In this document: positions 32,745 to 42,384 of the stretch, piece by piece
Numbering within the stretch: the first letter of the stretch is position 1
How the letters are laid out: each line of letters starts with the position of its first letter
Source of the DNA: an uncultured Oscillospiraceae bacterium
GTDB taxonomy: Bacteria > Bacillota > Clostridia > Oscillospirales > Oscillospiraceae
Assembly: GCA_947626315.1 (NCBI GenBank)
Contig: CANQRQ010000001.1
Span: forward strand, 99,661-163,660
Direction of reading: 5' to 3'
DNA: 64,000 nucleotides
Translations under genes and position numbers: made by a program
The notes under the pieces: model-generated
The model's input: only the letters and a program-made list of their open reading frames with translations
Databases searched by the model: none
Told to the model about the DNA's origin: nothing

Positions 32745-33749
32745 ATGGATTGCCCCAGAACTGAGCGGGAGGCGCTGGAGCGCCTTCTGATCGGGCCATA
32801 CGGCGTCCTGGCGGCGTCGTCCGCGGGCCGGGCGGAGCCGGAGGAGGAATGCCGGATCCGCACCTGCTTTCAGCGGGATATCGACCGGATCACCCACTCC
32901 AAGTCCTTCCGCCGGCTCAAGCACAAGACCCAGGTTTTCCTGCAGCCGGAGGGGGACCATTACCGCACCCGGCTGACCCACACGCTGGAGGTCAGCCGCC
33001 TGTCCCGGACCGTGGCCCGGGCCCTGCGGCTCAACGAGGATCTGGCGGAGGCCATCGCCCTGGGGCACGACCTGGGGCACACCCCCTTCGGCCACGCGGG
33101 GGAGCGGGCTCTGAACCGGATCTATCCCGGCGGCTTTAAGCACTATGAGCAGAGCCTGCGGGTGGTGGATGTGCTGGAGCGGGACGGCCGGGGGCTCAAC
33201 CTCTGCTATGAGACCCGCATGGGGATCCTGCACCACACCCACGGCGCCCCGGACGACACCCGGGAGGCCGTGACCGTCCGCCTCTGCGACCGGATCGCCT
33301 ACATAAACCACGATCTGGACGACTCTATTCGCGCCGGCATCCTGACAGAGGAGGAGGTCCCCGCCCTGATCCGGACCAACTGCGGGGAGCGCAACAGCGA
33401 GCGGATCAACTCCATCCTCACGGACCTGATCGAAAACAGCGTGGACGGGGAGCTGAGGATGTCCGAAAAAATGCAGGAGACCTTCGACTTTTTCCACGCC
33501 TTTATGTATTCTGACGTGTATACCAACCCCCGCGCCAAGCGGGAGGAGGGCAAGGTGGAGGGCATCCTCCGCAGCCTCTACGACTACTATTCTGCCCACC
33601 CGGACATGCTGCCGGAGGAGCTCCAGGCCGTGGCGGAGCGGGAGGGCGTAAGGCGCGCCGCCTGCGACTATATCTCCGGCATGACCGACAGCTACGCCAT
33701 GGAAAAATATGGGGAGCTCTTCATCCCCTTTGCCTGGACAGTCAAATAA
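32745..33749 (+). CDS. dgt: Deoxyguanosinetriphosphate triphosphohydrolase-like (HD domain)
   Basis: dNTP triphosphohydrolase of the HD superfamily, trimming dNTP pools. 334 residues from ATG at 32745. The HD metal ligands are visible: His in RLTHTLEVSR, His-Asp in ALGHDLGHTPFGH and a later Asp in RIAYINHDLDD. ITHSKSFRRLKHKTQVF is the family's substrate loop. An in-frame ATG at 32712 exists but has no ribosome site; GGTGGAGG precedes 32745. Followed by dnaG and rpoD, the usual Firmicutes order. Confidence 0.92.
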   Translation: MDCPRTEREALERLLIGPYGVLAASSAGRAEPEEECRIRTCFQRDIDRITHSKSFRRLKHKTQVFLQPEGDHYRTRLTHTLEVSRLSRTVARALRLNEDLAEAIALGHDLGHTPFGHAGERALNRIYPGGFKHYEQSLRVVDVLERDGRGLNLCYETRMGILHHTHGAPDDTREAVTVRLCDRIAYINHDLDDSIRAGILTEEEVPALIRTNCGERNSERINSILTDLIENSVDGELRMSEKMQETFDFFHAFMYSDVYTNPRAKREEGKVEGILRSLYDYYSAHPDMLPEELQAVAEREGVRRAACDYISGMTDSYAMEKYGELFIPFAWTVK

Positions 33750-33825
33750 ACCTGACAAAAAGGGCGTAGCAATTTTTGCATCTGAGGGACTCGTCAGTGA
33801 GCTGATAAGGAAGGGGGGGACGGGT

Positions 33826-35568
33826 TTGCCCATTCCGGAAACCTTCATAACGGAGCTGGTGGAGCGCAGCGACATTGTGGACGTGGTGTCCCAGTATGTG
33901 CGGCTGAGCAAGCGCAGCGGCGCCAATCTCTTCGGCCTCTGCCCCTTCCACAGCGAGAAAACGCCCTCCTTCTCCGTCTCCCCGGACCGGCAGATCTACC
34001 ACTGCTTCGGCTGCGGCAAGGGCGGCGGGGTGATCAACTTCATCATGGAGATCGAGAACCTGAGCTTCCCGGAGGCGGTGGAGCACCTGGCCAAGCGGGC
34101 GGGGCTGTCCATGCCCGAGCAGAGCGGCGACGCGGAGAGCCGCCGGCGGGACCGGATGCTCAGGCTGAACCGGGACGCGGCCCGCTTCTTCCGCCAGCGG
34201 CTGCTGGACCCGGAGGGGGAACCGGCCCGGGCCTATCTGGCCCGGCGGCAGATCCGCTCCAAGGCGGCCACCGATTTCGGCCTGGGCTTCGCTCCGGACA
34301 GCTGGGACAGCCTGGAGAAGGCCATGCGCGCCCTGGACTATACGGACTATGAGCTGCTGGACGCAGGGCTGGTCCGCCGGGGCAAGAGCGGCGGCTTTTA
34401 CGACACCTTCCGCAACCGGCTGATGTTCCCGGTCATAGATGTGCGCGGGAACGTCATAGGCTTTTCGGGCCGGATCCTGGGGGACGGCGAGCCAAAGTAC
34501 ATGAACAGTCCGGAAACCCTTGTGTTCAACAAAAGCCGCAACCTTTTCGCCCTCAATCTGGCTAAAAAATCAAAAAGCGGGTATATAATTCTCTCAGAAG
34601 GCAATATAGACGTTGTTTCGCTGCATCAGGCAGGCTTCGACTCGGCGGTGGCCTCCCTGGGCACCTCCCTGACGGCGGAGCAGGCCCGGCTTCTCTCCCG
34701 CTACACGGACCAGATCATCATCGCCTACGACAACGACAACGCCGGCCTCAAGGCCTCCCAGCGGGCCATCGGCATTCTGGAAAAGCTGGATCTGAAGGTC
34801 AAGGTCCTGCGGATGAGCGGGGCCAAGGACCCGGACGAATTCATTAAAACCAAAGGGGCGGAGGCCTTTCGCGCCCTGCTGGAGGGCTCGGAAAACCAGA
34901 TCGACTACCGTCTCCGCTCCGTGACGGACAAATACGACCTCTCCTCCGACGAACAGAAGGTGGACTTCCTCAAGGAGGCCACGGAGCTGGTGGCAAAGCT
35001 GCCCGGGGCGGTGGAGCGGCAGGTGTACGCCATGCGGGTGGCCTCCATGGCGGGCATTTCATCGGAGGCGGTCACCGGGGAGGTGGAGCGGCGCCGGAAG
35101 CGGCTTTTAAGCGGCGCCCGCCGGACGGACCAGCAGGAGCAGAGCCGGCCGGAGCGGCAGCTGCAGCCGGCGGACCGGGAGTTGCGCTATACGGACCCTG
35201 GCTCCGCCGCCGCGGAGGAGGGGCTGATCCGGCTGCTGTATCTGGAGCCGGCCCTGGGAAAGACAGAGGGACTGCCGGAGGCGGAGGAATTCTCCTCCCC
35301 GGCGCTGGGCCGCATATACGCGGCCATCCGCGACAAAATAAACCGTGGAGATGCGGTGAACACCGCCTCCCTGGGGGAGGCGCTGACCCTGAGCGAGATG
35401 TCGCTGCTGGTGAGCATTTTGCAGAAGCCGGAGCTTCTCTCAAAGGGGGAGCAGACGCTCAGGGACTACATAGGCAGAATACGGGACCAAAGAGAGCTGG
35501 CCGGCCGGGAGCTGGACCTGCGGGAGCTGGCCAGCAGGCTCAGAGAAAGAAAGGGATATAAGGGATAA
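33826..35568 (+). CDS. dnaG: DNA primase
   Basis: Synthesises RNA primers at the replication fork. 580 residues: CHC2 zinc finger ([13 protein letters not shown], then CFGCGKGG) at about 35-65, the RNA-polymerase core, and a Toprim domain with [15 protein letters not shown] (acidic Glu) and [11 protein letters not shown] (DxD) near 260-310. A C-terminal helicase-binding domain is present but diverged. TTG at 33826 is chosen because AAGGGGGG lies 6 bp upstream and [20 protein letters not shown] is the family start; the open frame continues upstream into dgt. Confidence 0.95.
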   Translation: MPIPETFITELVERSDIVDVVSQYVRLSKRSGANLFGLCPFHSEKTPSFSVSPDRQIYHCFGCGKGGGVINFIMEIENLSFPEAVEHLAKRAGLSMPEQSGDAESRRRDRMLRLNRDAARFFRQRLLDPEGEPARAYLARRQIRSKAATDFGLGFAPDSWDSLEKAMRALDYTDYELLDAGLVRRGKSGGFYDTFRNRLMFPVIDVRGNVIGFSGRILGDGEPKYMNSPETLVFNKSRNLFALNLAKKSKSGYIILSEGNIDVVSLHQAGFDSAVASLGTSLTAEQARLLSRYTDQIIIAYDNDNAGLKASQRAIGILEKLDLKVKVLRMSGAKDPDEFIKTKGAEAFRALLEGSENQIDYRLRSVTDKYDLSSDEQKVDFLKEATELVAKLPGAVERQVYAMRVASMAGISSEAVTGEVERRRKRLLSGARRTDQQEQSRPERQLQPADRELRYTDPGSAAAEEGLIRLLYLEPALGKTEGLPEAEEFSSPALGRIYAAIRDKINRGDAVNTASLGEALTLSEMSLLVSILQKPELLSKGEQTLRDYIGRIRDQRELAGRELDLRELASRLRERKGYKG

Positions 35569-35569
35569 G

Positions 35570-36841
35570 ATGAGGGACGAAATGAGCTTCACCGAGGAAG
35601 AACTGGAGAGCATGGCCGACAAGCTGCTGGAGGAGGCCTCCACGCCGGACATCAGTTCCCAGGCGGAGACAGAGCTTCCCAAACCGAAAAAGCGCAGCGC
35701 CAAAAAGAAGGACCAGCCGGAGGCCGCGGCCAAGTCCCCGGAGGAGCGGCTCAACGAGCTGCTGGAAAAGGGCAAGAAGAACGGCCGCCTGTCCGCCAAG
35801 GAGCTGGAGTGCCTGGAAGAGATGAACCTGGACCCGGACGCCGTCGCCAAGTTCTATGACACGCTGGAGATCAACGGCGTGGAGCTGGACGTGGGCGCCG
35901 AGGATGTGCTGCCGCCCATCGACGATCTGCTCCCGGAGGGCGAGGACCTGGAGGGGATCGAGGAGATCCCCGAGGAGGAGATCAACGACACGGATTCCCT
36001 GATGGACTCCTTTTCCACCGATGATCCGGTCCGCATGTATCTCAAGGAGATCGGCAAGGTGCCCCTGCTGAACCCGGACGAGGAGATCGCCCTGGCTATG
36101 CGGATGGCCGAGGGGGACGAGGAGGCCAAGCACCGAATGACCGAGGCCAATCTGCGGCTGGTGGTCTCCATCGCCAAGCGCTATGTGGGCCGGGGCATGC
36201 TGTTTCTGGACCTGATCCAGGAGGGCAACCTGGGGCTGATCAAGGCCGTGGAAAAGTTTGACTACACCAAGGGCTATAAATTCTCCACCTATGCCACCTG
36301 GTGGATCCGCCAGGCCATCACCCGGGCCATTGCCGACCAGGCCCGTACCATCCGCATCCCGGTGCACATGGTGGAGACCATCAACAAGACCATCCGGGTC
36401 TCCCGCCAGCTGCTTCAGGAGCTGGGTCACGACCCCTCCGCCGAGGAGATCGCCGCGGAGATGGACATGCCGGTGGAGAAGGTGCGGGACATCCTGAAGA
36501 TCGCTCAGGAGCCTGTGTCTCTGGAGACCCCCATCGGCGAGGAGGAGGATTCCCACCTGGGGGACTTCATCCCCGACGAGGACGTCTCCGAGCCCTCGGA
36601 GGCGGCCAGCTTCTCCCTGCTGCGGGAGCAGCTGGAGGAGGTGCTGGATACGCTGGCTCCCCGGGAGAAGAAGGTGCTGGAGCTGCGCTTCGGCATCGTG
36701 GACGGCCGCACCCGCACGCTGGAAGAAGTGGGCAAGGAGTTCAACGTCACCCGTGAGCGTATCCGCCAGATCGAGGCCAAGGCCCTGCGGAAGCTCCGCC
36801 ACCCCAGCCGCTCCAAGAAGCTCCGGGATTTTCTGAACTGA
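35570..36841 (+). CDS. rpoD: RNA polymerase primary sigma factor (sigma-A / RpoD)
   Basis: 423 residues. Acidic N-terminal region 1.1-like segment, region 1.2 ([17 protein letters not shown]), region 2 with [18 protein letters not shown] and the promoter-melting [10 protein letters not shown], region 3, and region 4 HTH ([17 protein letters not shown]). It begins 1 bp after the dnaG stop. It reads the TTGACA/TATAAT promoters seen throughout the window. Confidence 0.97.
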   Translation: MRDEMSFTEEELESMADKLLEEASTPDISSQAETELPKPKKRSAKKKDQPEAAAKSPEERLNELLEKGKKNGRLSAKELECLEEMNLDPDAVAKFYDTLEINGVELDVGAEDVLPPIDDLLPEGEDLEGIEEIPEEEINDTDSLMDSFSTDDPVRMYLKEIGKVPLLNPDEEIALAMRMAEGDEEAKHRMTEANLRLVVSIAKRYVGRGMLFLDLIQEGNLGLIKAVEKFDYTKGYKFSTYATWWIRQAITRAIADQARTIRIPVHMVETINKTIRVSRQLLQELGHDPSAEEIAAEMDMPVEKVRDILKIAQEPVSLETPIGEEEDSHLGDFIPDEDVSEPSEAASFSLLREQLEEVLDTLAPREKKVLELRFGIVDGRTRTLEEVGKEFNVTRERIRQIEAKALRKLRHPSRSKKLRDFLN

Positions 36842-36844
36842 AAC

Positions 36845-36876
36845 TGTCAAAAAAGGGCCAAAGCCCTTTTTTGACA
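36845..36876 (+). terminator. Terminator of the dgt-dnaG-rpoD cluster
   Basis: TGTCAAAAAAGGGC (36845-36858), loop CAAA, GCCCTTTTTTGACA (36863-36876); 3 bp after the rpoD stop. Confidence 0.88.
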
Positions 36877-37116
36877 AAGGGGCTGCAGCCCGCTGCAGCG
36901 CACGACGAACCCCGTCTTTGACGGGGTTCGCGCACGTTTGCGGGCTGAGAAGAGTTTTTTCCGAGGCACATGTCCCCGGAAAAAACGATCAAATTGCTTT
37001 CGCGCCTGTGGACGCGAAACTCTGCGAGGCTTTTTGTCAAGCTGAAGCCTCCTTCAAGGGGCGGCTTGTTTTTTGCGGCCGGTTTCTTAATCATTCTTAA
37101 ATCTGCCCCGATCCGA
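36877..37116. other. Non-coding spacer with hairpins
   Basis: CGAACCCCGTC (36906-36916) pairs with GACGGGGTTCG (36920-36930); CGCGcctgtggaCGCG is near 37000. The dispersed palindrome lies at 36955-36985. No gene seen. Confidence 0.6.
36955..36985. repeat. Dispersed A/T-armed palindrome, copy 2
   Basis: TTTTTTCCGaGG, loop CACATG, TCCcCGGAAAAAA. Related to 12941-12973 and 55729-55760. Confidence 0.5.
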
Positions 37117-37145
37117 TTGATTTCCGTCCGGCGCGGCGCTATAAT
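37117..37145 (+). promoter_or_regulatory. Promoter of the surface-protein gene
   Basis: TTGATT (37117-37122), 17 bp, TATAAT (37140-37145). Confidence 0.8.
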
Positions 37146-37210
37146 GAGCCTGACCGGATGGAGTATTCCATCATCACAGCATGAAAAATGACAAACAGGA
37201 GGTACACAGG

Positions 37211-38902
37211 ATGAAAAAGTTTCTCTCTGTTTTTCTCTGCCTGGCGCTGCTCTGCGCCCTTCCGGCGCAGGCGCTGGCGGCCGGCCCGGATGAGACCGGC
37301 CTGTGCGAGCACCATACGGAGCATAACGAGGCCTGCGGCTATCGCGCCCCCACGGAGGAGATCCCCTGCGACAAGGGCTGCACGGACACGAACGGGGACG
37401 GTGTGATCGACCATGCGGAGGACTGCGCCTATACGCCCGCCCAGGCGGGCAGCCCCTGCACCTACGTGTGCGAACTCTGCGCCGCAGAGCCGGATCCGGC
37501 TCCGGCGGGTGAAGGGGATGAAGAAGGCGGCGACACCGTTCTGTCCAGTCTGCCGGCGGACGAGCCGGAAGAGCGTGACGGCGATATACTGCCTCTGGCC
37601 GGTTCGGACATGCATTTTACCGTAGAAGGAATGGAGGGCACAGACTATAACTTTGAAGGCTCTATACTGACCGTCCTTACCGGCCGCAAGGTGACGGTCT
37701 CCCTGGCGCCGGGGTATGAGACTGTGGACCATACGATCCTGATAGAGGACGGCGCGGAGGTCACCATCCGTGACCTGAACATCAAAGCCACCGGCACCCC
37801 CGCCATTGACGCCCGCGGCGCTACAACGGCCACCGTCCACGTGGAGGGCAGCAACAGCCTGACCGGCGGGACCGACAACGCCGCCATTGCCGGACCTACA
37901 AGCGGGACCCTGACTCTGGACGGTGAAGGCTCCGTCACCGCCGTCGGCGGCAGCGACGCGCCGGGGATCAGCGGCGATGCCCTCGTCAGCTCCGTGGCGT
38001 CTCTGACCGCCAGCGGCAGCGGCGACAAAGCCGGGATCGGCACGGCCAGCCTCAGCCTCAGCGGCGGCACGGTCACCGCCGCGGCCGGGACAAAGGACCA
38101 GCCGGCTCTGAGCGCCGCGCCGGACTTTACCGAATTTACCCACCTCAGCCTGGGCAACACAGTCTCCAACACCGCCGCGGACACGCCGGTGGAGTGGACC
38201 GGCAATCCCCTGGACGGCTGGGCCGCGTATCCCTGGGTGCAGATCGCGCCCATGACGGTCAATTCCCTCTCCGTCGCCCCCCAGTCCAGCATCGTGGTCA
38301 TGAACGACGGAAAGAGCGGCCGGAGCATCCAGTTTGCCGCCAAGCTGAACGTGAGCGCCTCCGGCAAGAGCTATGCGTTGGAGCTGCCCAGCGGCCTTAG
38401 CTGGACCCTCGGCGGCACTGTCAGCGCCGGCACGGAGATCTCCGGCACCGGCCTGCTGAGCATCTCTGACCGGCAGGGCACCGGCACCATCACCGTCACC
38501 GCCAAATACACGGCGGACAAGGAGGTTTCCGGCACCGCCTCTGTGACCGTCCGGAACCTGTACACCATCACCTTTGACCCCAACGGCGGCAGCTGCAGCA
38601 CCAAGACCGGGATCACCAACCCGGACGGCACTCTGAGCAATCTGCCCACGGCCACCAAGACGGGGGTCTACTTTGCCGGCTGGTACACCCAGAAGGAGGG
38701 CGGCACCAAGGTGAGCTCCACCACGGTGTTCAACTCCAACGCCACCGTCTATGCCCACTGGTCCAACACCCCCGTCACCGGGGACGTCAACAATCCCCTG
38801 CTCTGGGCCGCTCTCCTGGGCGGGTCCGCCCTGATCCTCGTGATCGCCGGCGTGGTCTTCTTCCGTAAAAAGCGCGGCGGCCAGGGGAAAAAGGAACCCT
38901 GA
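37211..38902 (+). CDS. Cell-surface protein: EF-hand-like loop, beta-repeat domain, InlB-type repeat, sortase-like tail
   Basis: 563 residues. Signal peptide 1-24 (ends AQALA). A Cys/His-rich segment (CEHHTEHNEACGY) contains the calcium-binding-type loop DTNGDGVIDHAED (about 60-72). Residues 140-290 are short repeats (GGTDNAAIAGP, GGSDAPGISG, GSGDKAGIGT) of a carbohydrate-binding/beta-helix kind. An Ig-like stretch follows. The Listeria-Bacteroides repeat (ITFDPNGGSCSTKTG, FAGWYTQKEGGTKV, ATVYAHW) lies near 460-525. NTPVTGD resembles a sortase motif and is followed by a membrane helix and RKKRGG. Adhesion to host or polymer is inference. RBS AGGAGG, 7 bp. Confidence 0.85.
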   Translation: MKKFLSVFLCLALLCALPAQALAAGPDETGLCEHHTEHNEACGYRAPTEEIPCDKGCTDTNGDGVIDHAEDCAYTPAQAGSPCTYVCELCAAEPDPAPAGEGDEEGGDTVLSSLPADEPEERDGDILPLAGSDMHFTVEGMEGTDYNFEGSILTVLTGRKVTVSLAPGYETVDHTILIEDGAEVTIRDLNIKATGTPAIDARGATTATVHVEGSNSLTGGTDNAAIAGPTSGTLTLDGEGSVTAVGGSDAPGISGDALVSSVASLTASGSGDKAGIGTASLSLSGGTVTAAAGTKDQPALSAAPDFTEFTHLSLGNTVSNTAADTPVEWTGNPLDGWAAYPWVQIAPMTVNSLSVAPQSSIVVMNDGKSGRSIQFAAKLNVSASGKSYALELPSGLSWTLGGTVSAGTEISGTGLLSISDRQGTGTITVTAKYTADKEVSGTASVTVRNLYTITFDPNGGSCSTKTGITNPDGTLSNLPTATKTGVYFAGWYTQKEGGTKVSSTTVFNSNATVYAHWSNTPVTGDVNNPLLWAALLGGSALILVIAGVVFFRKKRGGQGKKEP

Positions 38903-38937
38903 GACTGTCAAAGGAACCGGTCTAATCATGAAATAAG

Positions 38938-38973
38938 AAAAAGGCCTGGTGCATTTTCGCACCAGGCCTTTTT
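38938..38973. terminator. Bidirectional terminator
   Basis: AAAAAGGCCTGGTGC (38938-38952), loop ATTTTC, GCACCAGGCCTTTTT (38959-38973), between converging transcripts. Confidence 0.92.
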
Positions 38974-38997
38974 GATGGTCCTTTAGAATCCGTCCTT

Positions 38998-39180
38998 TTA
39001 CAGATGCTGGTCCCGCTTGACCTTGTCGTAGAAATGGGTGAGGATGGGTTCCATGGCCGCGGTCAGCTTCATATCCAGGTTGTAGAAATACACCACGAAG
39101 GTCACGGCAATAAAGCCCACCACGATCAGCACCAGCTTCAGCAGAAGCTTGAGCAGCTTCGTTTTCATTTTCTTCGCCAT
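38998..39180 (-). CDS. Small single-span membrane protein
   Basis: 60 residues: basic start (MAKKMKTK), one membrane helix (LLKLVLIVVGFIAVTFVVYF) and an amphipathic tail. Strong ribosome site (AAGGAGG, 8 bp). It is the last gene of the HGD-D redox operon, 18 bp after the larger dehydratase subunit. It matches no family I recognise; it may tether the soluble complex to the membrane. Confidence 0.75.
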   Translation of the reverse strand: MAKKMKTKLLKLLLKLVLIVVGFIAVTFVVYFYNLDMKLTAAMEPILTHFYDKVKRDQHL

Positions 39181-39198
39181 TTTCAGTTCCTCCTTATG

Positions 39199-40767
39199 TT
39201 ACCAGGACTCCTCGTCGGTGAGGACCTCCAGGCTCGGGTCCACCGGCTCCTCCCGCATGACCGTGCGCATGTAGCTGTTGATCTGGTCCCGGACGCCCTG
39301 ACGGGAGATCACCCGGGGATCGAACAGGTCGTGGGAGACCCAGACCAGGTGGATGCCCTTCTCCCGGGCCTTTTCTTCAAACTGGCCGTGCATGCCGTCC
39401 AGCGCCTTGCAGCTCATATGCTCCCAGAGGATGACCATGTCGGCGTTGAACTCCTCCACAAACTCCCACAGCTCGTCCAGCAGGACCTTGTAGCCGCCGT
39501 GGGTCCGGTTGCGCATGAGCATGTTCTCGGTGAGCCAGGCGATGTCGTAGATGGCCTGCTCCCGGTTCTCCGGCGTGTCCTCCTCGGCGATGATCTTGGT
39601 GGAAACCATGGAGAGCATGTCCGTCAGCGGGATGATGCCCCAGCAGTTGAGCAGCCACACCAGGAAGTCCATGTAATAGTGGGACTGGACGCCCCAGATG
39701 ATGGCCCGGTGCCGGTACTCGTTGGCCACCAGCTTCTTTTTCTCGTAGGCCTTCTGGGCCAGGGCGGAGATCTTTTTGTCCGCCTCGTTGAACAGGGGGA
39801 TCCGGCCGTTGACCACCATGTAGTTGGTCTCGGTGTACAGGGCCAGGTTGGAGCCGAAGACCTGGGGATAGGGGGTCTTGCTCATCTCCATCCACTCCAG
39901 GCGGCTGCGGGTGGCAAAGTTGACCCGCTTGGCGCACTCAAAGTAATGGGCCCAGTCCCATTTCTCGCCGGTGTGCTCCTCGATAAAGGCGATGGCGTTG
40001 CGGATCTCCTGGGCGGCGTACTCCTGCACGTCGTCCTCCCGGTGGCGCAGAGGCACCGCCAGCTGGTGGGTGGGGATGCCCTCCTCGGTCAGCCGCTTGT
40101 AGACCACGCCGTTGCCCATCAGGGAGCCGTCGCAGGTGGTGTTGCATTGGATGGCGCAGCAGCCTACAATAGGCGCGTCGTCGTCAATGACCAGGCCGGC
40201 CTCAGCCTCGGGCATGGGGCACACGTCCCCCGCCAGGCCGTACTCCTGGGCGATGTCGATATAATGCAGGGCGGCGCGCTGGTTCAGCAGCACCGGGATA
40301 TAGGTGGAGGCGATCTCCCGGCTGAGGGGGACGATGCCGGGGAAGCCCATCATGACCGACTGCATGGCGTTCTCGTCGATCAGGACCACCTTCTTGTTGA
40401 ACTCCGTGTCGTTGCCGATGCGCCGGTCCGCCCGGAAGAGCTTGTCCAGCAGCTTGGCCACGTCCTCGATGATGATGTCCTGCTCCGCGTGGCAGATGCG
40501 CAGATGCTCGCCCCGCAGGCCCTGGGTGTGCCGGTCCACCATCATGGGCACGGCCAGATAGTTCCCCATCCAGCGGTAGCGGAACATGGCCTTGATGTTC
40601 CGGGGCTTGACCAGGACGATCCTGGCCATGTTGAACCAGTTGTACAGCCAGCGGGAGTAGTCATAGGCCGTGTCGGCCAGGCCGCGCCACTCCCGGCGGT
40701 TCCTCACCTTGCCCTCGGTATAAAAGCGGCCCAGATTCTCGGTTCCGATCCTTTTCGCCTTTGCCAT
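39199..40767 (-). CDS. 2-hydroxyacyl-CoA dehydratase (HGD-D) family protein, large subunit
   Basis: 522 residues, longer than typical HgdA/HgdB (about 380-480). HGD-D family proteins bind a [4Fe-4S] or double-cubane cluster and remove water from 2-hydroxyacyl-CoA or reduce aromatic acyl-CoA. The Cys-rich segment VGCCAIQCNTTCDGSLMG (Cys203, 204, 208, 212) and the later HMSCKALDGMHGQFEEKA (Cys near 460) are the cluster-ligand regions. The extra N-terminal 100 residues are unusual. Its start overlaps the stop of the small subunit (TAATG). Reaction unknown. Confidence 0.82.
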   Translation of the reverse strand: MAKAKRIGTENLGRFYTEGKVRNRREWRGLADTAYDYSRWLYNWFNMARIVLVKPRNIKAMFRYRWMGNYLAVPMMVDRHTQGLRGEHLRICHAEQDIIIEDVAKLLDKLFRADRRIGNDTEFNKKVVLIDENAMQSVMMGFPGIVPLSREIASTYIPVLLNQRAALHYIDIAQEYGLAGDVCPMPEAEAGLVIDDDAPIVGCCAIQCNTTCDGSLMGNGVVYKRLTEEGIPTHQLAVPLRHREDDVQEYAAQEIRNAIAFIEEHTGEKWDWAHYFECAKRVNFATRSRLEWMEMSKTPYPQVFGSNLALYTETNYMVVNGRIPLFNEADKKISALAQKAYEKKKLVANEYRHRAIIWGVQSHYYMDFLVWLLNCWGIIPLTDMLSMVSTKIIAEEDTPENREQAIYDIAWLTENMLMRNRTHGGYKVLLDELWEFVEEFNADMVILWEHMSCKALDGMHGQFEEKAREKGIHLVWVSHDLFDPRVISRQGVRDQINSYMRTVMREEPVDPSLEVLTDEESW

Positions 40768-41963
40768 TACTTGGCACCTCCCTGAATTTTCTTGATCTCC
40801 AGGCTCTCTACAAAGGCCTGGACCCGGGTGCGCAGCTGCCCCACGCCGGAGGCGTTGTAGGGCCGGTCGATGGAGAGCACCTGGTAGCCGTAGTCGTCAT
40901 GGAGCACGTGGGAGCCGATCATCCGCTCATAGGCCCAGGGGTCGCAGAACTTGACCTGCTCGTAGATGATGCCGTCGGCCTTGTACTCCTTGGCCAGCTT
41001 GTCCAGATAGTCCCGGCGGCCCAGCATCTTGGGCGGGTCCATATACCGGGGGCACTGGCCCCGGTACATATACTGCCGGCAGATCTGGGGGAGGGCGTCC
41101 TCGTCGTCCGTCAGCTCGATGGGGTCCCGGCCGGGGAAGGAGCCGTAGCAGTACCGGTCCGCGCAGACATAGGCGCCGGTGGTCTCCACCAGCTTGACAA
41201 AGTCCGGATCGTCCAGCTCGGAGCCGGCGAACACCACCCGGACCCGGTAGGGGTTCTTCTCGTCAGGCTCTCTGGTCTTCAGCTCCTCCACCGTCTCCTC
41301 CAGCTTGTCCATGATCAGGTACTTGGGGGCGGCGTAGCTGGCCAGGGTGAACACGGCGAACTCATAGCCGCTGATGGTGGGATTGTCCAGCTTGCGGTAT
41401 TCCCCCATCGCCCGGATCAGGCGGCAGACCTTGTTGTGCTCCTCCACCGCCTTGCGGATGGCGGCGTCGGAGACGTCGATGCCGAACTTCTCGTGCAGGG
41501 GCTTGAGGATGTGGTTCTGGCACTGGAGCACGTACAGGTTCAGGCCGTTGTCATCCGCCTTCATGGGGATCTCCATGTGCTCATAGAAGAAGTGGGGCTT
41601 GCCCGCGTCCATGGTGTGCAGCAGCTCCATGTTCTCCGCGGCCCGGTTGATCATGGTGCAGCCGTCGGGGGCGATGAGACAGTCGGCAAAGTTGTAGCCG
41701 CCCTCAATGGCCCGCTCCAGCAGCGCCCGGCTGTACTCGCACAGAAAGCTGGTCAGGTAATAGGTGGCCATCTCCATGGAGCTGGTGCGGGGCGCCCGCA
41801 GACGGGCGGAAAAGATGCCGTCCAGGTTCAGCAGCGGCTCCGGCGTGTTTTCGCACACGTAGGCCACGCACTTTTTGCCCTCCGCCTTGGCCTGGGTCAC
41901 AAGCTCGTTGTTGGCCTCCTGCAAAAGGTCTTCAAAATACTTGAGATGCTTCAGGTCTTTCAT
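40767..41963 (-). CDS. 2-hydroxyacyl-CoA dehydratase (HGD-D) family protein, small subunit
   Basis: 398 residues. Three ligand-type Cys positions of the family: APDGC (Cys102), RGQCPRYMD (about 305) and VKFCDPWAYE (Cys340); the last matches the HgdB KFCD motif. Together with the next gene it should form a heterodimer. No gene for the ATP-dependent activator (HgdC/FldI, ASKHA fold) is in the window. RBS AGAGGAGAAGC before ATG. Alternatives are a BcrB/C-type reductase subunit or a double-cubane cluster protein. Confidence 0.83.
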   Translation of the reverse strand: MKDLKHLKYFEDLLQEANNELVTQAKAEGKKCVAYVCENTPEPLLNLDGIFSARLRAPRTSSMEMATYYLTSFLCEYSRALLERAIEGGYNFADCLIAPDGCTMINRAAENMELLHTMDAGKPHFFYEHMEIPMKADDNGLNLYVLQCQNHILKPLHEKFGIDVSDAAIRKAVEEHNKVCRLIRAMGEYRKLDNPTISGYEFAVFTLASYAAPKYLIMDKLEETVEELKTREPDEKNPYRVRVVFAGSELDDPDFVKLVETTGAYVCADRYCYGSFPGRDPIELTDDEDALPQICRQYMYRGQCPRYMDPPKMLGRRDYLDKLAKEYKADGIIYEQVKFCDPWAYERMIGSHVLHDDYGYQVLSIDRPYNASGVGQLRTRVQAFVESLEIKKIQGGAK

Positions 41964-41988
41964 GCTTCTCCTCTTCCGCAGACGGACG

Positions 41989-42333
41989 TCAGCACGCCTC
42001 GATCTGCTTAATATTCATTTCCCGGCCCTGCTGCAGCCAGGTCTCCCCGCTGCCGCAGTAGGGACAGGTTTTGCCGTATTGGATGGTGGGGTAGGTCTTC
42101 TTGCAGGCGTTGCACCAGGTGACGGCAGGGATGGTCTCGTACAAAAGCTTGGCCCCTTCAAACAGCGGGAACTTCTTGGTGTACCAATCCCAGTAGTCCA
42201 GCAGGTACTCCGGGATGATTCCGGACACCTCGCCAAACTCCAGCGTCACCGACTCGATCCTGGTCAGGTCGTTCTCCTTGGCTACTTCCTCTACCTGCTT
42301 TACCACGTAATTGACGATGCCCAATTCGTGCAT
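41989..42333 (-). CDS. hypA: HypA-type nickel/zinc metallochaperone
   Basis: 114 residues. Begins MHELGI with the nickel-binding His2, has EFGEVSGIIPEYL, and ends in a zinc ribbon (CNACKKTYPTIQYGKTCPYC). HypA normally delivers nickel to NiFe-hydrogenase or urease, yet no hydrogenase, hypB or other Ni enzyme gene is present here. It lies between the Fe-S oxidoreductase and the HGD-D subunits, 25 bp from the latter. It may have been recruited for metal or cluster delivery to this complex (inference). Confidence 0.9.
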   Translation of the reverse strand: MHELGIVNYVVKQVEEVAKENDLTRIESVTLEFGEVSGIIPEYLLDYWDWYTKKFPLFEGAKLLYETIPAVTWCNACKKTYPTIQYGKTCPYCGSGETWLQQGREMNIKQIEAC

Positions 42334-42346
42334 ACTGTTCCTTTCA

Positions 42347-42378
42347 GTATGGAGCGGGGTGTTCGCCCCGCTCCATAC
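42347..42378 (-). other. Intercistronic hairpin between the oxidoreductase gene and hypA
   Basis: GTATGGAGCGGGG (42347-42359) and CCCCGCTCCATAC (42366-42378), perfect 13-bp stem, 6-base loop, just after the oxidoreductase stop. No T-run in the transcript direction; processing, mRNA stabilisation or partial termination are possible. Confidence 0.8.
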
Positions 42379-42384
42379 GACGGT

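Noticed and set aside
36877..37116. A small protein gene in the spacer after rpoD
   Set aside because: The short frames there lack a ribosome site and overlap hairpins and the promoter of the surface-protein gene.
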